Source: SAR202 cluster bacterium bin87 (GTDB lineage: Bacteria; Chloroflexota; Dehalococcoidia; Lucifugimonadales; UBA3495). From it: 64,000 bases of DNA. The notes under the pieces were generated by a model that was not told the DNA's origin, did no database searches, and saw only the letters and a list, made by a program, of their open reading frames with translations. Both the position numbers and the translations under genes were made by a program. Below are positions 33,232 through 42,811 of this stretch, piece after piece. Within the stretch, counting starts at the first letter, position 1. Each line of letters starts with the position of its first letter. The DNA is taken from NCBI GenBank assembly GCA_002238825.1, contig MPNC01000001.1:186001-250000 (forward strand), written 5' to 3'.

Positions 33232-34188
33232 ATGTTCAATATCGTCGGCAAACGCGGCTGGTACTTTGTCCTTTCGGCCCTGGTGATCATACCCGGCCTG
33301 CTATCCATGATCGCTCCTCCCGGTTGGGCGGCCGGCGGCTCCGGACTCCGGCCCGGCATTGACTTTTCCAGCGGTTCCGTTCTTACCGTCGCGTTTGTGG
33401 AGCCCGCCAACCCGGACGCTGTTCGCAATGTGATGTCCGGCGTCGGCCATCCCCAGGCCCTGGTCCAATCGGTGGGTGAAACCTCCGTCCTGATCCGTAC
33501 CCGGGTGCTGGAAGAAGCGTCGGGCAACATAGCATCGGAGCGTCAACGCATCGAGGAAGCGCTGGAAGCCCAGGTGGGCTTGATCGACGCGTCCGGCGTC
33601 GATACCGTGTCGCCCATCATCGCTCAGGAGACCGTGCGCAACACCTTCCTTGCGCTCCTCGTGGCCTCCGTCTTCATCCTGATTTACATCTGGTACGCCT
33701 TCCGCCGCGTTCCCCGGGCGTATCGCTATGGTGTGGCCGCGGTGGTGACCCTCATTCACGACACCGTGATCGTCCTCGGCGTGTTCTCCATCCTTGGCCG
33801 GCTTCTGGGCATGGAGGTCAACGCCATGTTCATCGTCGGCATCCTCACCGTCGCCGGATACTCGGTCAACGACACCATCGTGGTGTTTGACCGCATCCGG
33901 GAGAATACCATTCGGGTTCCCGACCGCAGCCTGGAAGATACCGTGAACCTCAGCATCATTGAGAGCGTGGGGCGATCGGTCAACACCAGCTTCACCACCT
34001 TGCTGGTGCTGGTGGCCATGCTGCTCATCGGTGGCGAATCGATCCGTGAACTGCTGCTGGTGGTGGCGATCGGTGTGGTGGTCGGAACCTACAGCTCCAT
34101 CTTCATCGCTGCCCAGTTCCTGGTCATCTGGGATCGCCGCGAGTTCGGCCGCGTCTTTACCCTTGGCCGCCGCGAAGCCAACGCCTGA
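33232..34188 (+). CDS. secF: protein translocase subunit SecF
   Basis: 318 aa. First membrane helix, then GIDFSSGSVLTV (SecF signature), periplasmic region, and five further helices including TVAGYSVNDTIVVFDRIREN. Length is normal for SecF. The ATG at 33232 lies 3 bp after secD, giving a secD-secF pair in the standard order. The gene ends 2 bp before the convergent alcohol-dehydrogenase-like gene. Confidence 0.97.
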   Translation: MFNIVGKRGWYFVLSALVIIPGLLSMIAPPGWAAGGSGLRPGIDFSSGSVLTVAFVEPANPDAVRNVMSGVGHPQALVQSVGETSVLIRTRVLEEASGNIASERQRIEEALEAQVGLIDASGVDTVSPIIAQETVRNTFLALLVASVFILIYIWYAFRRVPRAYRYGVAAVVTLIHDTVIVLGVFSILGRLLGMEVNAMFIVGILTVAGYSVNDTIVVFDRIRENTIRVPDRSLEDTVNLSIIESVGRSVNTSFTTLLVLVAMLLIGGESIRELLLVVAIGVVVGTYSSIFIAAQFLVIWDRREFGRVFTLGRREANA

Positions 34189-34189
34189 T

Positions 34190-35272
34190 TCAGGAGGGAC
34201 GGTTTGGCGCCAGCGCCACCCGTCCCAACGGCACCCGCTCGCGTACCATCCGCACCGCCTCCTCCGCGCCCTGTTGGGTGAAGGGCAAGACGCCCGCGAC
34301 CACCGGCTGCAACTCGCCCGTTGCGGCCATGGCGACGCAACGCTCCAGTGTCCGCCGTGATACGCCGGATACCCCGTGCAGCCGCAGATCCCGGAAAATC
34401 ACCTCGGCGAGCCGCACCGGCGTCGGTTCCCCGGTCACGTCCCCGAGCAGCACCACGCGACCGTATTGCCCTAGGCATCGCAGAACGTCGGGCCACAGCG
34501 GCGGGCCCACCGTATCGATAACCGCGTCCGCGCCAGCATCCTCCGTGAACGCCAGCGCTATCTCCGCCAGATCCGGCCCGTCGCCATACTCGACCACCAC
34601 TGATGCCCCGAGTTGTTCCAGACCGGACGTCTTATCCGGGGATGTCGTCACGGCGATCACCTGTGCCCCTCTGGACGCCGCCAGTCGCACCGCGTGGCTG
34701 CCCAATCCGCCTCCCGCTCCCGTTATCACCACCGTGTCGCCTTCCGCGACCTCGGCAGTGTCAATGCCCGACAGTGCGACCCCGGCCGGGCAGGCCAGCA
34801 GCGCCGCACGCTCCGGCGCAACTCCGGTCGGGACGGCCACCAGCGCCGTTTCCGGCAGCGCCACGTACTCCGCGAAACCACCGTCCCGCCCGTGTCCAAT
34901 CCCGACGCCGTTGACGCACCGGTGCTCCCGGCCGGCGCGGCACCGCGCGCAGTTGCCGCAAGCCGCAGTCAGCAGGCTGACCACCCGGTCTTCCTCTTGA
35001 AAATCCGTGGCGCCTGCACCCAACGCGACCACCGTGCCGGCTATTTCGTGTCCCAGGACGACGCCCGGCGTGACCCCTCTCCGCAACGTTCCAGTCATCA
35101 CCAGGTAGTCGTGATGGCAGAACCCGCACGCCTCCACCCGCAGCAGCGCCTCGCCGGGCCCCGGGGCGGGAACGTCGCGCTCCACCATCGCCAGCGTGGG
35201 CGGATCACCGGCCTCCACCAACGACAACGCGGACATGGTTTTAGGAACCCGTGAAAGCATCATCGCGGTCAT
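34190..35272 (-). CDS. zinc-dependent alcohol dehydrogenase-like oxidoreductase
   Basis: 360 aa from ATG 35272; nearby in-frame ATGs (35263, 35236) are also possible. MDR family: EACGFCHHDYLVMTG (catalytic Cys), GVVLGHEIAGTVVALG (GHE), a structural zinc lobe CGNCARCRAGREHRC and the Rossmann motif VITGAGGGLGSHAVRLAASRG. Catalytic and structural zinc sites are both complete. Likely oxidises an alcohol or reduces an aldehyde with NAD(P). Divergent from nfo. Confidence 0.9.
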   Translation of the reverse strand: MTAMMLSRVPKTMSALSLVEAGDPPTLAMVERDVPAPGPGEALLRVEACGFCHHDYLVMTGTLRRGVTPGVVLGHEIAGTVVALGAGATDFQEEDRVVSLLTAACGNCARCRAGREHRCVNGVGIGHGRDGGFAEYVALPETALVAVPTGVAPERAALLACPAGVALSGIDTAEVAEGDTVVITGAGGGLGSHAVRLAASRGAQVIAVTTSPDKTSGLEQLGASVVVEYGDGPDLAEIALAFTEDAGADAVIDTVGPPLWPDVLRCLGQYGRVVLLGDVTGEPTPVRLAEVIFRDLRLHGVSGVSRRTLERCVAMAATGELQPVVAGVLPFTQQGAEEAVRMVRERVPLGRVALAPNRPS

Positions 35273-35355
35273 GGTAAAGCAAGGCTCGTTTCTGCGATAC
35301 TGTGGCCCGCGTTTATCTCGCCGGCGCCCGCTGGCCAACTAACGAGGCGATCAGG

Positions 35356-36216
35356 ATGATAATTGGCGCTCACGTCTCCGCCGCCGGCGGCATTGGCAAC
35401 GCCGTGGATCGCGCCGTCGATATCGGCGCCGAAGCCGTCCAGATATTCGGATCTTCGACCCGGTCCTGGCGTTTCAAAGCCCTCACCGATGCCCAGGCGG
35501 ACGCCTTCCGCGAAAAGAACGCCGAGGCCGGACTGGCGCCGCCCTTCCTCCACGCCATCTACCTGATCAACCTCGGCAACGCTAACCCGGAAAACGTCGA
35601 CAAATCCGTGACCTCGTTGGTCCAGTACATGCAACTGGCCGACCAGATCGGCGCCGGCGGGGTCATCTTCCATCCGGGAAGCCATGGCGGCGCCGGATAC
35701 GACGGCGTTTTCCAGCAGGTCGTGGACAGCATTCATCGCGTCCTGGACCAGTCCCCTGAGGGTCCGCTGCTGTGCCTGGAGAATATGGCCGGCATGGGCC
35801 AGCACATCGGCGCCAGGTTCAGCGAATTGGGCGACGTCATGCGCACCGTGGACAGTTCCCGCCTCGGCATCTGCCTGGACACGCAACACGCCTTCGCCGC
35901 CGGATATGACCTCACCAACCCTGAGGGCGTCGCCGGCATGATCGACGAATTCGACCGCGACATCGGCCTGGACCGCCTCAGCGCCGTCCACGCCAACGAC
36001 TCCAAGCGTCCCTGCGGTTCCGGGGTGGACCGGCACGACAACATTGGCGAGGGCCTGATTGGCGAGGAGGGCTTCACCAATATCATGTCCCATCCCGCCT
36101 TCGCCGAGGTGCCCTTCTTCCTCGAGGTTCCCGGGTACGACAAGGACAATCGCGGCCCCGATAAGCCCAACGTCGACATTCTCAAGGAGATCCGTGCCCG
36201 CGTGTCCGCTGGCTGA
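35356..36216 (+). CDS. nfo: deoxyribonuclease IV (endonuclease IV)
   Basis: 286 aa; ATG 35356 preceded by GAGGCGATCAGG. Cleaves DNA at abasic sites in base-excision repair. TIM barrel with the trinuclear zinc ligands in place: GAHVSAAGGI, IFHPGSHGGA, LENMAGMGQHIG, GICLDTQHAFAAGYD, VHANDSK, DRHDNIGEG and LEVPGYDKDN. Full family length. Part of a run of closely spaced plus-strand genes with the metallopeptidase gene and pgpA. Confidence 0.96.
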   Translation: MIIGAHVSAAGGIGNAVDRAVDIGAEAVQIFGSSTRSWRFKALTDAQADAFREKNAEAGLAPPFLHAIYLINLGNANPENVDKSVTSLVQYMQLADQIGAGGVIFHPGSHGGAGYDGVFQQVVDSIHRVLDQSPEGPLLCLENMAGMGQHIGARFSELGDVMRTVDSSRLGICLDTQHAFAAGYDLTNPEGVAGMIDEFDRDIGLDRLSAVHANDSKRPCGSGVDRHDNIGEGLIGEEGFTNIMSHPAFAEVPFFLEVPGYDKDNRGPDKPNVDILKEIRARVSAG

Positions 36217-36230
36217 CGGTACCTGATTCA

Positions 36231-36605
36231 ATGAGCCCCGACGAGTTTGAAGGCCTGGTCCAGCAGGCCTACTGGGAGTTGCCCGAAAACTTCCGCGCAT
36301 CCCTGGAGAACGTCGACATCCTCGTCGAGGACCTTCCGGGGCCCGAAGCCGCCGACTCCGAAGACCTGTCCGACCACGATCACGGCGACAATATCCTCGG
36401 CCTTTACGTTGGTGTCCCTCTCATCGACCGCTACGCCGCCGATCCCATGATGCCCGACCGCATTTACATTTATCGGCTGCCCATTCTCGACATCTGCGAC
36501 ACTCGCCACGACGTCGTCCGCGAAGTGCGCACGACGCTACTGCACGAAATCGGCCACTACCTGGGCCTCAGTGAGCATGATCTGGACCGGCTGGGCTACG
36601 CCTGA
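36231..36605 (+). CDS. metallopeptidase family protein (zincin-like)
   Basis: 124 aa. Contains LHEIGHYLGLSEHDL near the C-terminus, an HEIGH zincin motif with a downstream acidic region, and an upstream LYVGVPL strand, matching the small DUF1025/zincin-like family. Predicted zinc peptidase with unknown substrate; experimentally uncharacterised. It begins 14 bp after nfo and ends 10 bp before pgpA. Confidence 0.82.
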   Translation: MSPDEFEGLVQQAYWELPENFRASLENVDILVEDLPGPEAADSEDLSDHDHGDNILGLYVGVPLIDRYAADPMMPDRIYIYRLPILDICDTRHDVVREVRTTLLHEIGHYLGLSEHDLDRLGYA

Positions 36606-36615
36606 TATCCGGCAA

Positions 36616-37164
36616 ATGTCCTGGGGGAACCGCCTGGCCTGGCTGATCGGCAGCGGATTTGGCAGCGGGCTGTCACCCCTGGCTCCGGGCACCGCCGGCG
36701 CCGCTGCGGCTGCTGGCCTGTATTGCGTCCTGATGGTCCTGCTCGATCTGGCCTGGCCTTCGTCCATCGCTCCCCGGCTGATCGTCCTGGCGGCCATGAT
36801 CATCGGCGGTACCGTCGTCGGCGTCTGGGCCACGGGCCGCATGTCCACCGAATCCAACCCCGACCCCGGCTCAGCGGTCTGGGACGAGTTCGTCGGCATG
36901 TGGATTTCGTTGATCCCAACCGCCTGGGCGACCTGGCACCTGCCTTCGATCATGGTTCCGCCCTGGTGGCCCATCTGGTGGGTGGCGCTGTGCTTTTTCG
37001 CCTTCCGCGCTTTCGACACCCTCAAGCCCTGGCCCTGCCGGGGCCTGGAAGATCTCCACGGCGGCTGGGGGATTATGCTGGACGACATAGCGGCCGGCGT
37101 CTGGGCCCTCGTCGTCTCTACCGTGCTCTACTTTGCCATCATGGCGGCGATGGTCTACCTCTAG
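36616..37164 (+). CDS. pgpA: phosphatidylglycerophosphatase A
   Basis: 182 aa; ATG 36616. Dephosphorylates phosphatidylglycerophosphate to phosphatidylglycerol in the membrane. Signatures: GSGLSPLAPGTAGA, DEFVGMW, FRAFDTLKPWP and GGWGIMLDDIAAG with acidic residues. Four hydrophobic segments predicted. It ends convergent with ybeY, overlapping by 4 bp. Confidence 0.92.
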   Translation: MSWGNRLAWLIGSGFGSGLSPLAPGTAGAAAAAGLYCVLMVLLDLAWPSSIAPRLIVLAAMIIGGTVVGVWATGRMSTESNPDPGSAVWDEFVGMWISLIPTAWATWHLPSIMVPPWWPIWWVALCFFAFRAFDTLKPWPCRGLEDLHGGWGIMLDDIAAGVWALVVSTVLYFAIMAAMVYL

Positions 37165-37709
37165 CCGGCGGTCTGGTCCCCCGGGACCGGGAACAGGCCC
37201 GACAGCGCCGTTCTCTCCAGCGCCTGCATCGCCTCCCGCTCCTCGTCGTCATAGTGGTCGTGGCCCAGCAGGTGCAGCGTCCCGTGCACGATCAGCAGCG
37301 CCAGCTCCCGCTGTAGCGGTGTCCCCTGCTCCTCCGCCTGGCGCGCGGCCTGAGGAATAGAAACGATGATCTCCCCCAACGGCGGCGGCTCGCCATCCGG
37401 CAGCGGCCATCCCGGAGGCGCGTCTTCACCCGAGGTCGGCGCTTCGTCATCCCCTTCCCAATGACCCCAATGCTCGAAGGAAAACGACAGCACGTCCGTG
37501 GTTCGGTCCACTCCCCGGTGATCCCGGTTCAACCGTCGCACCGTCTCGTCATCGGTCAGCAGCAGGCTGATTTGCCCGTGCGTATCCGCCGGCAGAGATC
37601 CGGCCAGGCCGTGCCGGACCGCGGTCTCCAACCATTCGGCATCTTCAAGTTCAGCCCAACGTTCGGGAACGTCGGTTTGCACCGTTACCACAATATCGGG
37701 GAGCAACAT
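37161..37709 (-). CDS. ybeY: rRNA maturation RNase YbeY
   Basis: 182 aa with start at ATG 37709, chosen because GGAG lies 6 bp upstream; other in-frame ATGs occur 5-9 codons earlier. Zinc endonuclease in 16S rRNA maturation and ribosome quality control. Motif HGTLHLLGHDHYDDEE (H-x3-H-x5-H) holds the zinc ligands; VDRTTDVLSFSF precedes an insertion of ~25 residues rich in Asp, Glu, Pro and Gly that is unusual for YbeY. Convergent with pgpA. Confidence 0.94.
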   Translation of the reverse strand: MLLPDIVVTVQTDVPERWAELEDAEWLETAVRHGLAGSLPADTHGQISLLLTDDETVRRLNRDHRGVDRTTDVLSFSFEHWGHWEGDDEAPTSGEDAPPGWPLPDGEPPPLGEIIVSIPQAARQAEEQGTPLQRELALLIVHGTLHLLGHDHYDDEEREAMQALERTALSGLFPVPGDQTAG

Positions 37710-37787
37710 GTCCATCTCCATAAAAATCATCGATCCAATGTCCCCGTGATACAATTGCTGGCATAGCTTCGGACGCAGGACGATGCA

Positions 37788-38261
37788 ATGAGCGATGAGC
37801 AGTTTACCCCTAACTCTGACCCCGGCGATGATCGTTGGGCTGACTATGCCCTGCCGGAAGAGGGAGTCGCCGACCTCGCCGACCGGTTGGTGGAGTTTCT
37901 ACCGGAAAACGAAGAAAACGATCCTCCGCTCATCATCGGCCAGGTGCTGGACGACTTCATTGACCAGTCCGGCGCCATGCCCGAAAATCTGCGCGAGGAA
38001 GACGCCCACGCTGTGATCTGCCAGATGCAGATGGCGGTCACCCTGGCTTACCAGTTGGGCCGGCTGGAGTCGCGCTCCCCGGAAATGGTGCGCCGGTTCA
38101 TCCTCGAGGCCATCGAAAAGTGGGAGGCGAAACCGCTTTCCGATTCGCTCGATTTCGTTGAAACCGATTTCCGAAAGCCCAAGGAACTGGTGCTGCCCCG
38201 CTTGCGTCGCTGGTGGCAGGAAAACCTCGCTGCCGAAGACTATTACTGGGACGAAGACTGA
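37788..38261 (+). CDS. conserved hypothetical acidic protein
   Basis: 157 aa, strongly acidic. It begins MSDEQFTPNSDPG and is largely helical after residue 25 (ADLADRLVEFLPENEEND, AVICQMQMAVTLAYQLG). No signal peptide, membrane segment or catalytic motif seen. ATG 37788 has AGGA 7 bp upstream. Divergent from ybeY and not obviously linked to neighbours. No family recognised. Confidence 0.6.
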   Translation: MSDEQFTPNSDPGDDRWADYALPEEGVADLADRLVEFLPENEENDPPLIIGQVLDDFIDQSGAMPENLREEDAHAVICQMQMAVTLAYQLGRLESRSPEMVRRFILEAIEKWEAKPLSDSLDFVETDFRKPKELVLPRLRRWWQENLAAEDYYWDED

Positions 38262-38368
38262 CTCCCGGTCAGCAAGTTTCCGGGGCGCAATTCGTGCTTC
38301 GCGCGCTCCGCCCGCTCCGCCCGTCCACCGGCCCTCGCGTTGAACGTTGATTGGAGGGAACCAATCCG

Positions 38369-39547
38369 ATGACCACCGCCACTTATGACCTGGTGCTGTC
38401 GGGCGGCAACCTGCTGGACCCGGCCCAGGGGATCAACGACGAACCCCGCGACATCGCCTTCAAGGACGGCAAGGTCGCCGCAGTAGCTGGTCACATTGAC
38501 CCGGCCTCCGCCGCTCAGGCCATCGACGCCAGCGGCAAGTTGATTACCCCCGGCCTCATCGACCTCCACGGCCATTTCTACCACGGCGGAAACGGCAGCG
38601 CCGTCCACGCCGACCAGACCTGTCTGGGCAGCGGAGTGACCACCGGCGTCGATGCGGGTTCTGCCGGTTTCCTCAACTACGGCGCCATGCGCGACTACGT
38701 ATTTCCGGCGCACCGCACCCGGCTGCTCGCCTTCCTGCACATCGGAGCCGTCGGGTTGGCGGCCAATCGTGTGCTTGGCGGCGGCCTGCACGACATGCGC
38801 ATCATTGACGTGGAGCAGACCGTTCAGGCCATCAAGGAGAACCCGGATTTCGTCTTTGGGGTCAAGGTCCGGATGCATTATGACGCCGTGGCCCGGTGGA
38901 ATGCCCACGAGGCCATGGCCCGGGCCCGCAAAGCCGCCAGTGAGGCCGGGGTTCGCCTCATGGTGCATGTCAGCGGCACACCCATCCCCCTGCCCGACGT
39001 GCTTGAGCACCTCGGTCCCGGTGACATCTCCACCCACGCCTTCAACGGCTTCCCGGAGAACATGCTGGACAACTCCGGCAAGATTCGCCCGGAGGTCCGG
39101 GCCGCCGCTGACCGTGGCGTTGTCATGGACGTTGGACACGCCGGGATCCACTGCGACGTCGAGGTCGTGAAAGCGGCCATGGACCAGGGCGTCATCCCTG
39201 ACACTATCAGCACCGACGTGCACATCGCGCCGGCCGGCCGCATCGTCTACCTGATGAACGATCTGGTCAGCAAGTTCCATGCCTTGGGCATGCCTCTGGC
39301 CGACGCCATAACCGCGAGCACCAGCCGGCCCGCCGAGATCCTGGGGCTGCAGGACAGCATCGGTTCCCTGGCCGTCGGCATGGAAGGCGACGCGGCGGTT
39401 TGGGAGAAGCGTCAGGGAAGATTCGTTTGGCACGACATGGCCGGTCACAACGTCGATGGGGCGCTCCGACTGGACACCTTCGCCACCATCAAGGGAGGCG
39501 TCACCGCCTGGCGCGAGGGTCGCCTCTTGCAGATGGGCGAGTGCTAG
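38369..39547 (+). CDS. amidohydrolase / deacetylase family metallohydrolase
   Basis: 392 aa; ATG 38369 behind GGAGGGAACCAATCCG. Metal-dependent TIM-barrel hydrolase: DLHGHFYHGG (HxH near residue 64), FGVKVRMHYD (candidate carboxylated Lys), MVHVSG, VGHAG and STDVHIA with the C-terminal Asp. Contains SGGNLLDPAQG and the KDGKVAAV segment typical of dihydroorotase-like enzymes, but the pattern is closer to the amidohydrolase/deacetylase subfamily. Substrate unknown; may hydrolyse an acylated amine or a cyclic amide. Monocistronic. Confidence 0.85.
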   Translation: MTTATYDLVLSGGNLLDPAQGINDEPRDIAFKDGKVAAVAGHIDPASAAQAIDASGKLITPGLIDLHGHFYHGGNGSAVHADQTCLGSGVTTGVDAGSAGFLNYGAMRDYVFPAHRTRLLAFLHIGAVGLAANRVLGGGLHDMRIIDVEQTVQAIKENPDFVFGVKVRMHYDAVARWNAHEAMARARKAASEAGVRLMVHVSGTPIPLPDVLEHLGPGDISTHAFNGFPENMLDNSGKIRPEVRAAADRGVVMDVGHAGIHCDVEVVKAAMDQGVIPDTISTDVHIAPAGRIVYLMNDLVSKFHALGMPLADAITASTSRPAEILGLQDSIGSLAVGMEGDAAVWEKRQGRFVWHDMAGHNVDGALRLDTFATIKGGVTAWREGRLLQMGEC

Positions 39548-39720
39548 GGTCACACTGCATTCTGAGGTGGCCGTACCGCCGTTAGGTCGTGCGCTCCGCC
39601 TATTTGCGAGCCGAACCCTGCGGAGTGGCGTACCCACGGCGCACAAACCTGTGTTTGGGGCGAGGTACTGGCATCCCGGCAGCAGTCCGTGATGCTCTCA
39701 AAGCGGTACCCACTCTCTCC

Positions 39721-39749
39721 TTGACGCTGCGATACCCGACTGATACGGT
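39721..39749 (+). promoter_or_regulatory. possible promoter of the PAC2 gene
   Basis: TTGACG (39721-39726) and TACGGT (39744-39749) are 17 bp apart, just upstream of the PAC2 start at 39761; GAGG follows as ribosome site. The remaining 170 bp of this intergenic stretch show no gene. Confidence 0.4.
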
Positions 39750-39760
39750 GAGGACACGTT

Positions 39761-40654
39761 ATGCGCATTGGTGAATTTGACATCGCGGAACCACTGCCGG
39801 AGTTGCACGAGCCCCACATGCTGGCCGTGCTCCGCCCGTGGATCGACGTCGGAAACGTGGGTAGCCTGTCCCTTGGCAGGATTGAGCGGCACCTGCGCAG
39901 CCAGGAACTCGGTCGCCTCCACCGCCCCGGCCGCTATTACGATTTCACCCGCTACCGCCCGCGCTCCTATCTCGTCAACGGCCGCCGGGAAGTCACCATC
40001 CCCAACACCATCATCCGCTATGCGAACCCGGAAGATGGGCCGCACTTGCTCACCGCCCACCTGCTGGAGCCGCACCTGTACGGCGAGGACTACTCCGACG
40101 CGCTCCTGGAGATCATCAACCACTTCGGTGTGAAGCAGTATTCCCTCATCGGTGGCATGTACGACATGGTTCCCCACACCCGCCCGCTGGTGGTTTCCGG
40201 CCTGGGCACCGGGGACAATGTGGAACGCGACTACCAGATCGCCAACGCTCGCGCCAGCAGTTACGAGGGTCCCACAACCATCACCTACACCGTCAGCCAA
40301 ACGGCGGCTCAGGTGGGAGTGGAGACCCGCGCCTTCGTCGTGCACCTACCCCAGTACCTGACCCTGGACGACGATCACCAGGGGGCGGCCCGCATGATGG
40401 ACCTGCTGTGCCGCCTGTACAACCTTCCCGACTACATCGCGCAGACCGAACGCGGCCAGAAGCAGTACGACGAACTCACTCCCAACGACGGGCAGATCCC
40501 CACCGGCGACACCCTCACTCGCATCGAAGAGATGTACGACAGCGAGTACGGGGGCGACGAGCCGACCGAGCCGACCACGCCGCTGCCGTCCAGCATCGAA
40601 GAATTCCTCCAGGGTCTGGGCGCGGATCTCGGCGACGACGAGGAGAACCGATAG
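39761..40654 (+). CDS. PAC2 family protein
   Basis: 297 aa. The PAC2 (proteasome assembly chaperone 2 / ATP-grasp-like) fold is suggested by LAVLRPWIDVGNVGSLSLGRIE, EVTIPNTIIRYANP and VKQYSLIGGMYDMVPHTRP. The protein ends in an acidic tail. Bacterial PAC2 proteins have no established function. ATG 39761 after GAGGACACGTT. The M20 peptidase gene follows after 31 bp. Confidence 0.8.
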   Translation: MRIGEFDIAEPLPELHEPHMLAVLRPWIDVGNVGSLSLGRIERHLRSQELGRLHRPGRYYDFTRYRPRSYLVNGRREVTIPNTIIRYANPEDGPHLLTAHLLEPHLYGEDYSDALLEIINHFGVKQYSLIGGMYDMVPHTRPLVVSGLGTGDNVERDYQIANARASSYEGPTTITYTVSQTAAQVGVETRAFVVHLPQYLTLDDDHQGAARMMDLLCRLYNLPDYIAQTERGQKQYDELTPNDGQIPTGDTLTRIEEMYDSEYGGDEPTEPTTPLPSSIEEFLQGLGADLGDDEENR

Positions 40655-40685
40655 CCCCTTCCACTGTGTCGGGGCTGTTTGACCA

Positions 40686-42017
40686 ATGGTTGCCGCATCG
40701 GGTTCCACCGGCGTCCGAACGCCTGTAGCGGAGCTCCTCCAGAAGCTCATCCGTTTCGACACCACCAACCCGCCCGGGAACGAAACCGGCTGCGCCGCCT
40801 ATTGTCGGGACGTGCTCGCCGACGCTGGCATTCCTGGTGAGCTCTTGGGCGACGATACCGACCGCCTCAATGTCATCAATCGTCTGCCCGGTCGCGGCGA
40901 CGCTCCGCCGCTGCTCCTGTACGGCCACATCGACGTGGTTCCCACTGCCGCGCAGCCCTGGGACGTCCCGCCCTTCGAGGGTCGCCTGCAGGACGATTAC
41001 GTCTGGGGCCGCGGCGCGTTGGACATGAAAGGTGGCGTCGCCATGATGATGGACGCCATGATTCGCGCTCACCAGGAGGGCGCCAGCCTCCCCGGCGACG
41101 TGATCCTCGCGCTGGTCAGCGATGAAGAAGCCGGCGGCAACACCGGAGCCGCCTGGCTGACCCGAACCCACCCCGAGATGTTCGACGGTGTCTGCTACGC
41201 CATCGGCGAGTTTGGCGGCTTCAGCAAGACCTATCGGGGCCGCAAGTTCTATATGGTCCAGGTCGCCGAGAAGCAGGGTTGCCGCGTCCAGGCCGTCGCC
41301 CGTGGCCCCGGCGGACACGGCTCGCTCGTGCACCACGACACTGCGCCCACCCGCATGTCCCAGTTCCTGGTCAAGCTCGACCGCACGCCGTTGCCCTTCC
41401 ACGTCCATCCGGTCACCCGCATGATGATCGAGGCCATGGCCGGCCGGTTGCCCCTGGCCGACGGAACGTTTTTGCGCTTGCTTTTAAACCCGGCGTTCAC
41501 CGGACGCATGCTGCGTCGCATGGGAACCGTGGGCCGCGAGATGGAGCCCCTGTTCCGGCACACGGCCAACGCCACGGTGATCGCCGGCGGCGAAAAGACC
41601 AATGTTATTCCCAGCGAGGTGACTGTCACCCTCGATTGCCGGATGCTCCCCGGCTACGACGCCGAGGACCTGCTCGGCGAATTGCAGCACATCGCCGGCC
41701 CCGACATCGAGCTCCAGGCCATCCGTTTCGAGCCCAAGCCCTGGGTCCTGAACATGGGTCTCTTTGACACGCTCTCCGACATCATTCAGGAACATGATCC
41801 CCAGGGAGTCTCCGTTCCCATGCTCATGCCGGCCGGAACCGATGGCCGCCATTTTGCGACGCTGGGCATCCAGACCTATGGCTGGATGCCCATGAACCTG
41901 CCCGCCGACTTTGACTTTCTCAAGACCATCCACGCCGCCAACGAGCGGGTGCCTGTCTCCGCGCTGGAGTTCGGATCCGAAGCCTTGTTCCAGTTGCTGC
42001 AACGTTTCCACGACTGA
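40686..42017 (+). CDS. M20 family metallopeptidase
   Basis: 443 aa. Zinc hydrolase of peptides or acylated amino acids. Conserved motifs: LLYGHIDVVP (first metal ligand His), GRGALDMKGGVAMMM (bridging Asp), ALVSDEEAGG (catalytic Glu and Glu ligand) and MPAGTDGRHFATLG near the C-terminus, with the lid dimerisation domain between. No signal peptide. Typical of ArgE/DapE/carboxypeptidase G2-like enzymes; substrate uncertain. Confidence 0.9.
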   Translation: MVAASGSTGVRTPVAELLQKLIRFDTTNPPGNETGCAAYCRDVLADAGIPGELLGDDTDRLNVINRLPGRGDAPPLLLYGHIDVVPTAAQPWDVPPFEGRLQDDYVWGRGALDMKGGVAMMMDAMIRAHQEGASLPGDVILALVSDEEAGGNTGAAWLTRTHPEMFDGVCYAIGEFGGFSKTYRGRKFYMVQVAEKQGCRVQAVARGPGGHGSLVHHDTAPTRMSQFLVKLDRTPLPFHVHPVTRMMIEAMAGRLPLADGTFLRLLLNPAFTGRMLRRMGTVGREMEPLFRHTANATVIAGGEKTNVIPSEVTVTLDCRMLPGYDAEDLLGELQHIAGPDIELQAIRFEPKPWVLNMGLFDTLSDIIQEHDPQGVSVPMLMPAGTDGRHFATLGIQTYGWMPMNLPADFDFLKTIHAANERVPVSALEFGSEALFQLLQRFHD

Positions 42018-42019
42018 CC

Positions 42020-42811
42020 GTGAGCGCCCCGTGGCTGATCTGCGGGCTTTGCGTCGTGGCGGCTTTGGCGATCATCGCCTGCGCGGTTGACCCGACTTCC
42101 CCTAGCCCCGCCGCACCGTCCATCTCCGCCACTTCCACCGGTCCATCCACGCCTCAGGTGGCTCCCACGATCGCGGCTCAACCCACTGCCACAGCCAGCT
42201 TCGCGCCCACGCCTGCGGCGACCATCTCGGCGGCGGCGCCGCTGGCAACTCGCGCACCCACAATGGTCGCATCCACACGCACCCCCGGCTCACCGGTCAC
42301 GGCCATTGCCCCGCTAGTGTCGGCGCCGACCCCAGCTCTGATCCGGCTGCGCGATAACCTGGATGACCCCCTGGGTTATTGCATCGACGTACGTGGGTTC
42401 GGCGGCGGCATCCGACTGGACGCCGACCTGCAGGCCCATAGCTGCAAGTCCAGCTCAGCGGATGACCAATCTTTCACCATCGTGGGCGGTCCCCCAGGCG
42501 GGAACATTCTTCTGGTCCAGTACAACGTCTGCCTGGCCGTAGTTGATCCGGAACCGGGCGCATCCATCTTTCTACGCCCGTGTGGAGAAGAATCGGTGTC
42601 CCGGGATTTTGAGTGGCTTGCCGATGGGCGGCTTCGTTTGCTCGTGGACACGGATGATTTGCATTCCCGGTTGTGTGTCGGCGTAGCAGATGGCAATGGC
42701 GAGCCGGTCGGAGGCCGCAACCACCTGCGCCGCGATCTGCTTCTGCTTGATTGCCAGGAGGCGGACCCGGCGCTCGTCAGGTGGGACATGAAAAATAGTA
42801 GGGGCGAATGA
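42020..42811 (+). CDS. predicted lipoprotein with Pro/Thr/Ser-rich linker and beta-trefoil-like domain
   Basis: 263 aa from GTG 42020, 2 bp after the M20 stop. N-terminal hydrophobic stretch with lipobox (ALAIIAC, Cys21), then about 85 residues rich in Pro, Thr, Ser and Ala. The C-terminal ~150 residues contain four Cys and Trp/Asp-Gly repeats (GYCIDVRG, NVCLAVVDP, RLCVGVADG) resembling the ricin B-type beta-trefoil, so carbohydrate binding is possible. Extracellular, anchored. The stop lies in a 30-bp palindrome. Confidence 0.6.
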   Translation: MSAPWLICGLCVVAALAIIACAVDPTSPSPAAPSISATSTGPSTPQVAPTIAAQPTATASFAPTPAATISAAAPLATRAPTMVASTRTPGSPVTAIAPLVSAPTPALIRLRDNLDDPLGYCIDVRGFGGGIRLDADLQAHSCKSSSADDQSFTIVGGPPGGNILLVQYNVCLAVVDPEPGASIFLRPCGEESVSRDFEWLADGRLRLLVDTDDLHSRLCVGVADGNGEPVGGRNHLRRDLLLLDCQEADPALVRWDMKNSRGE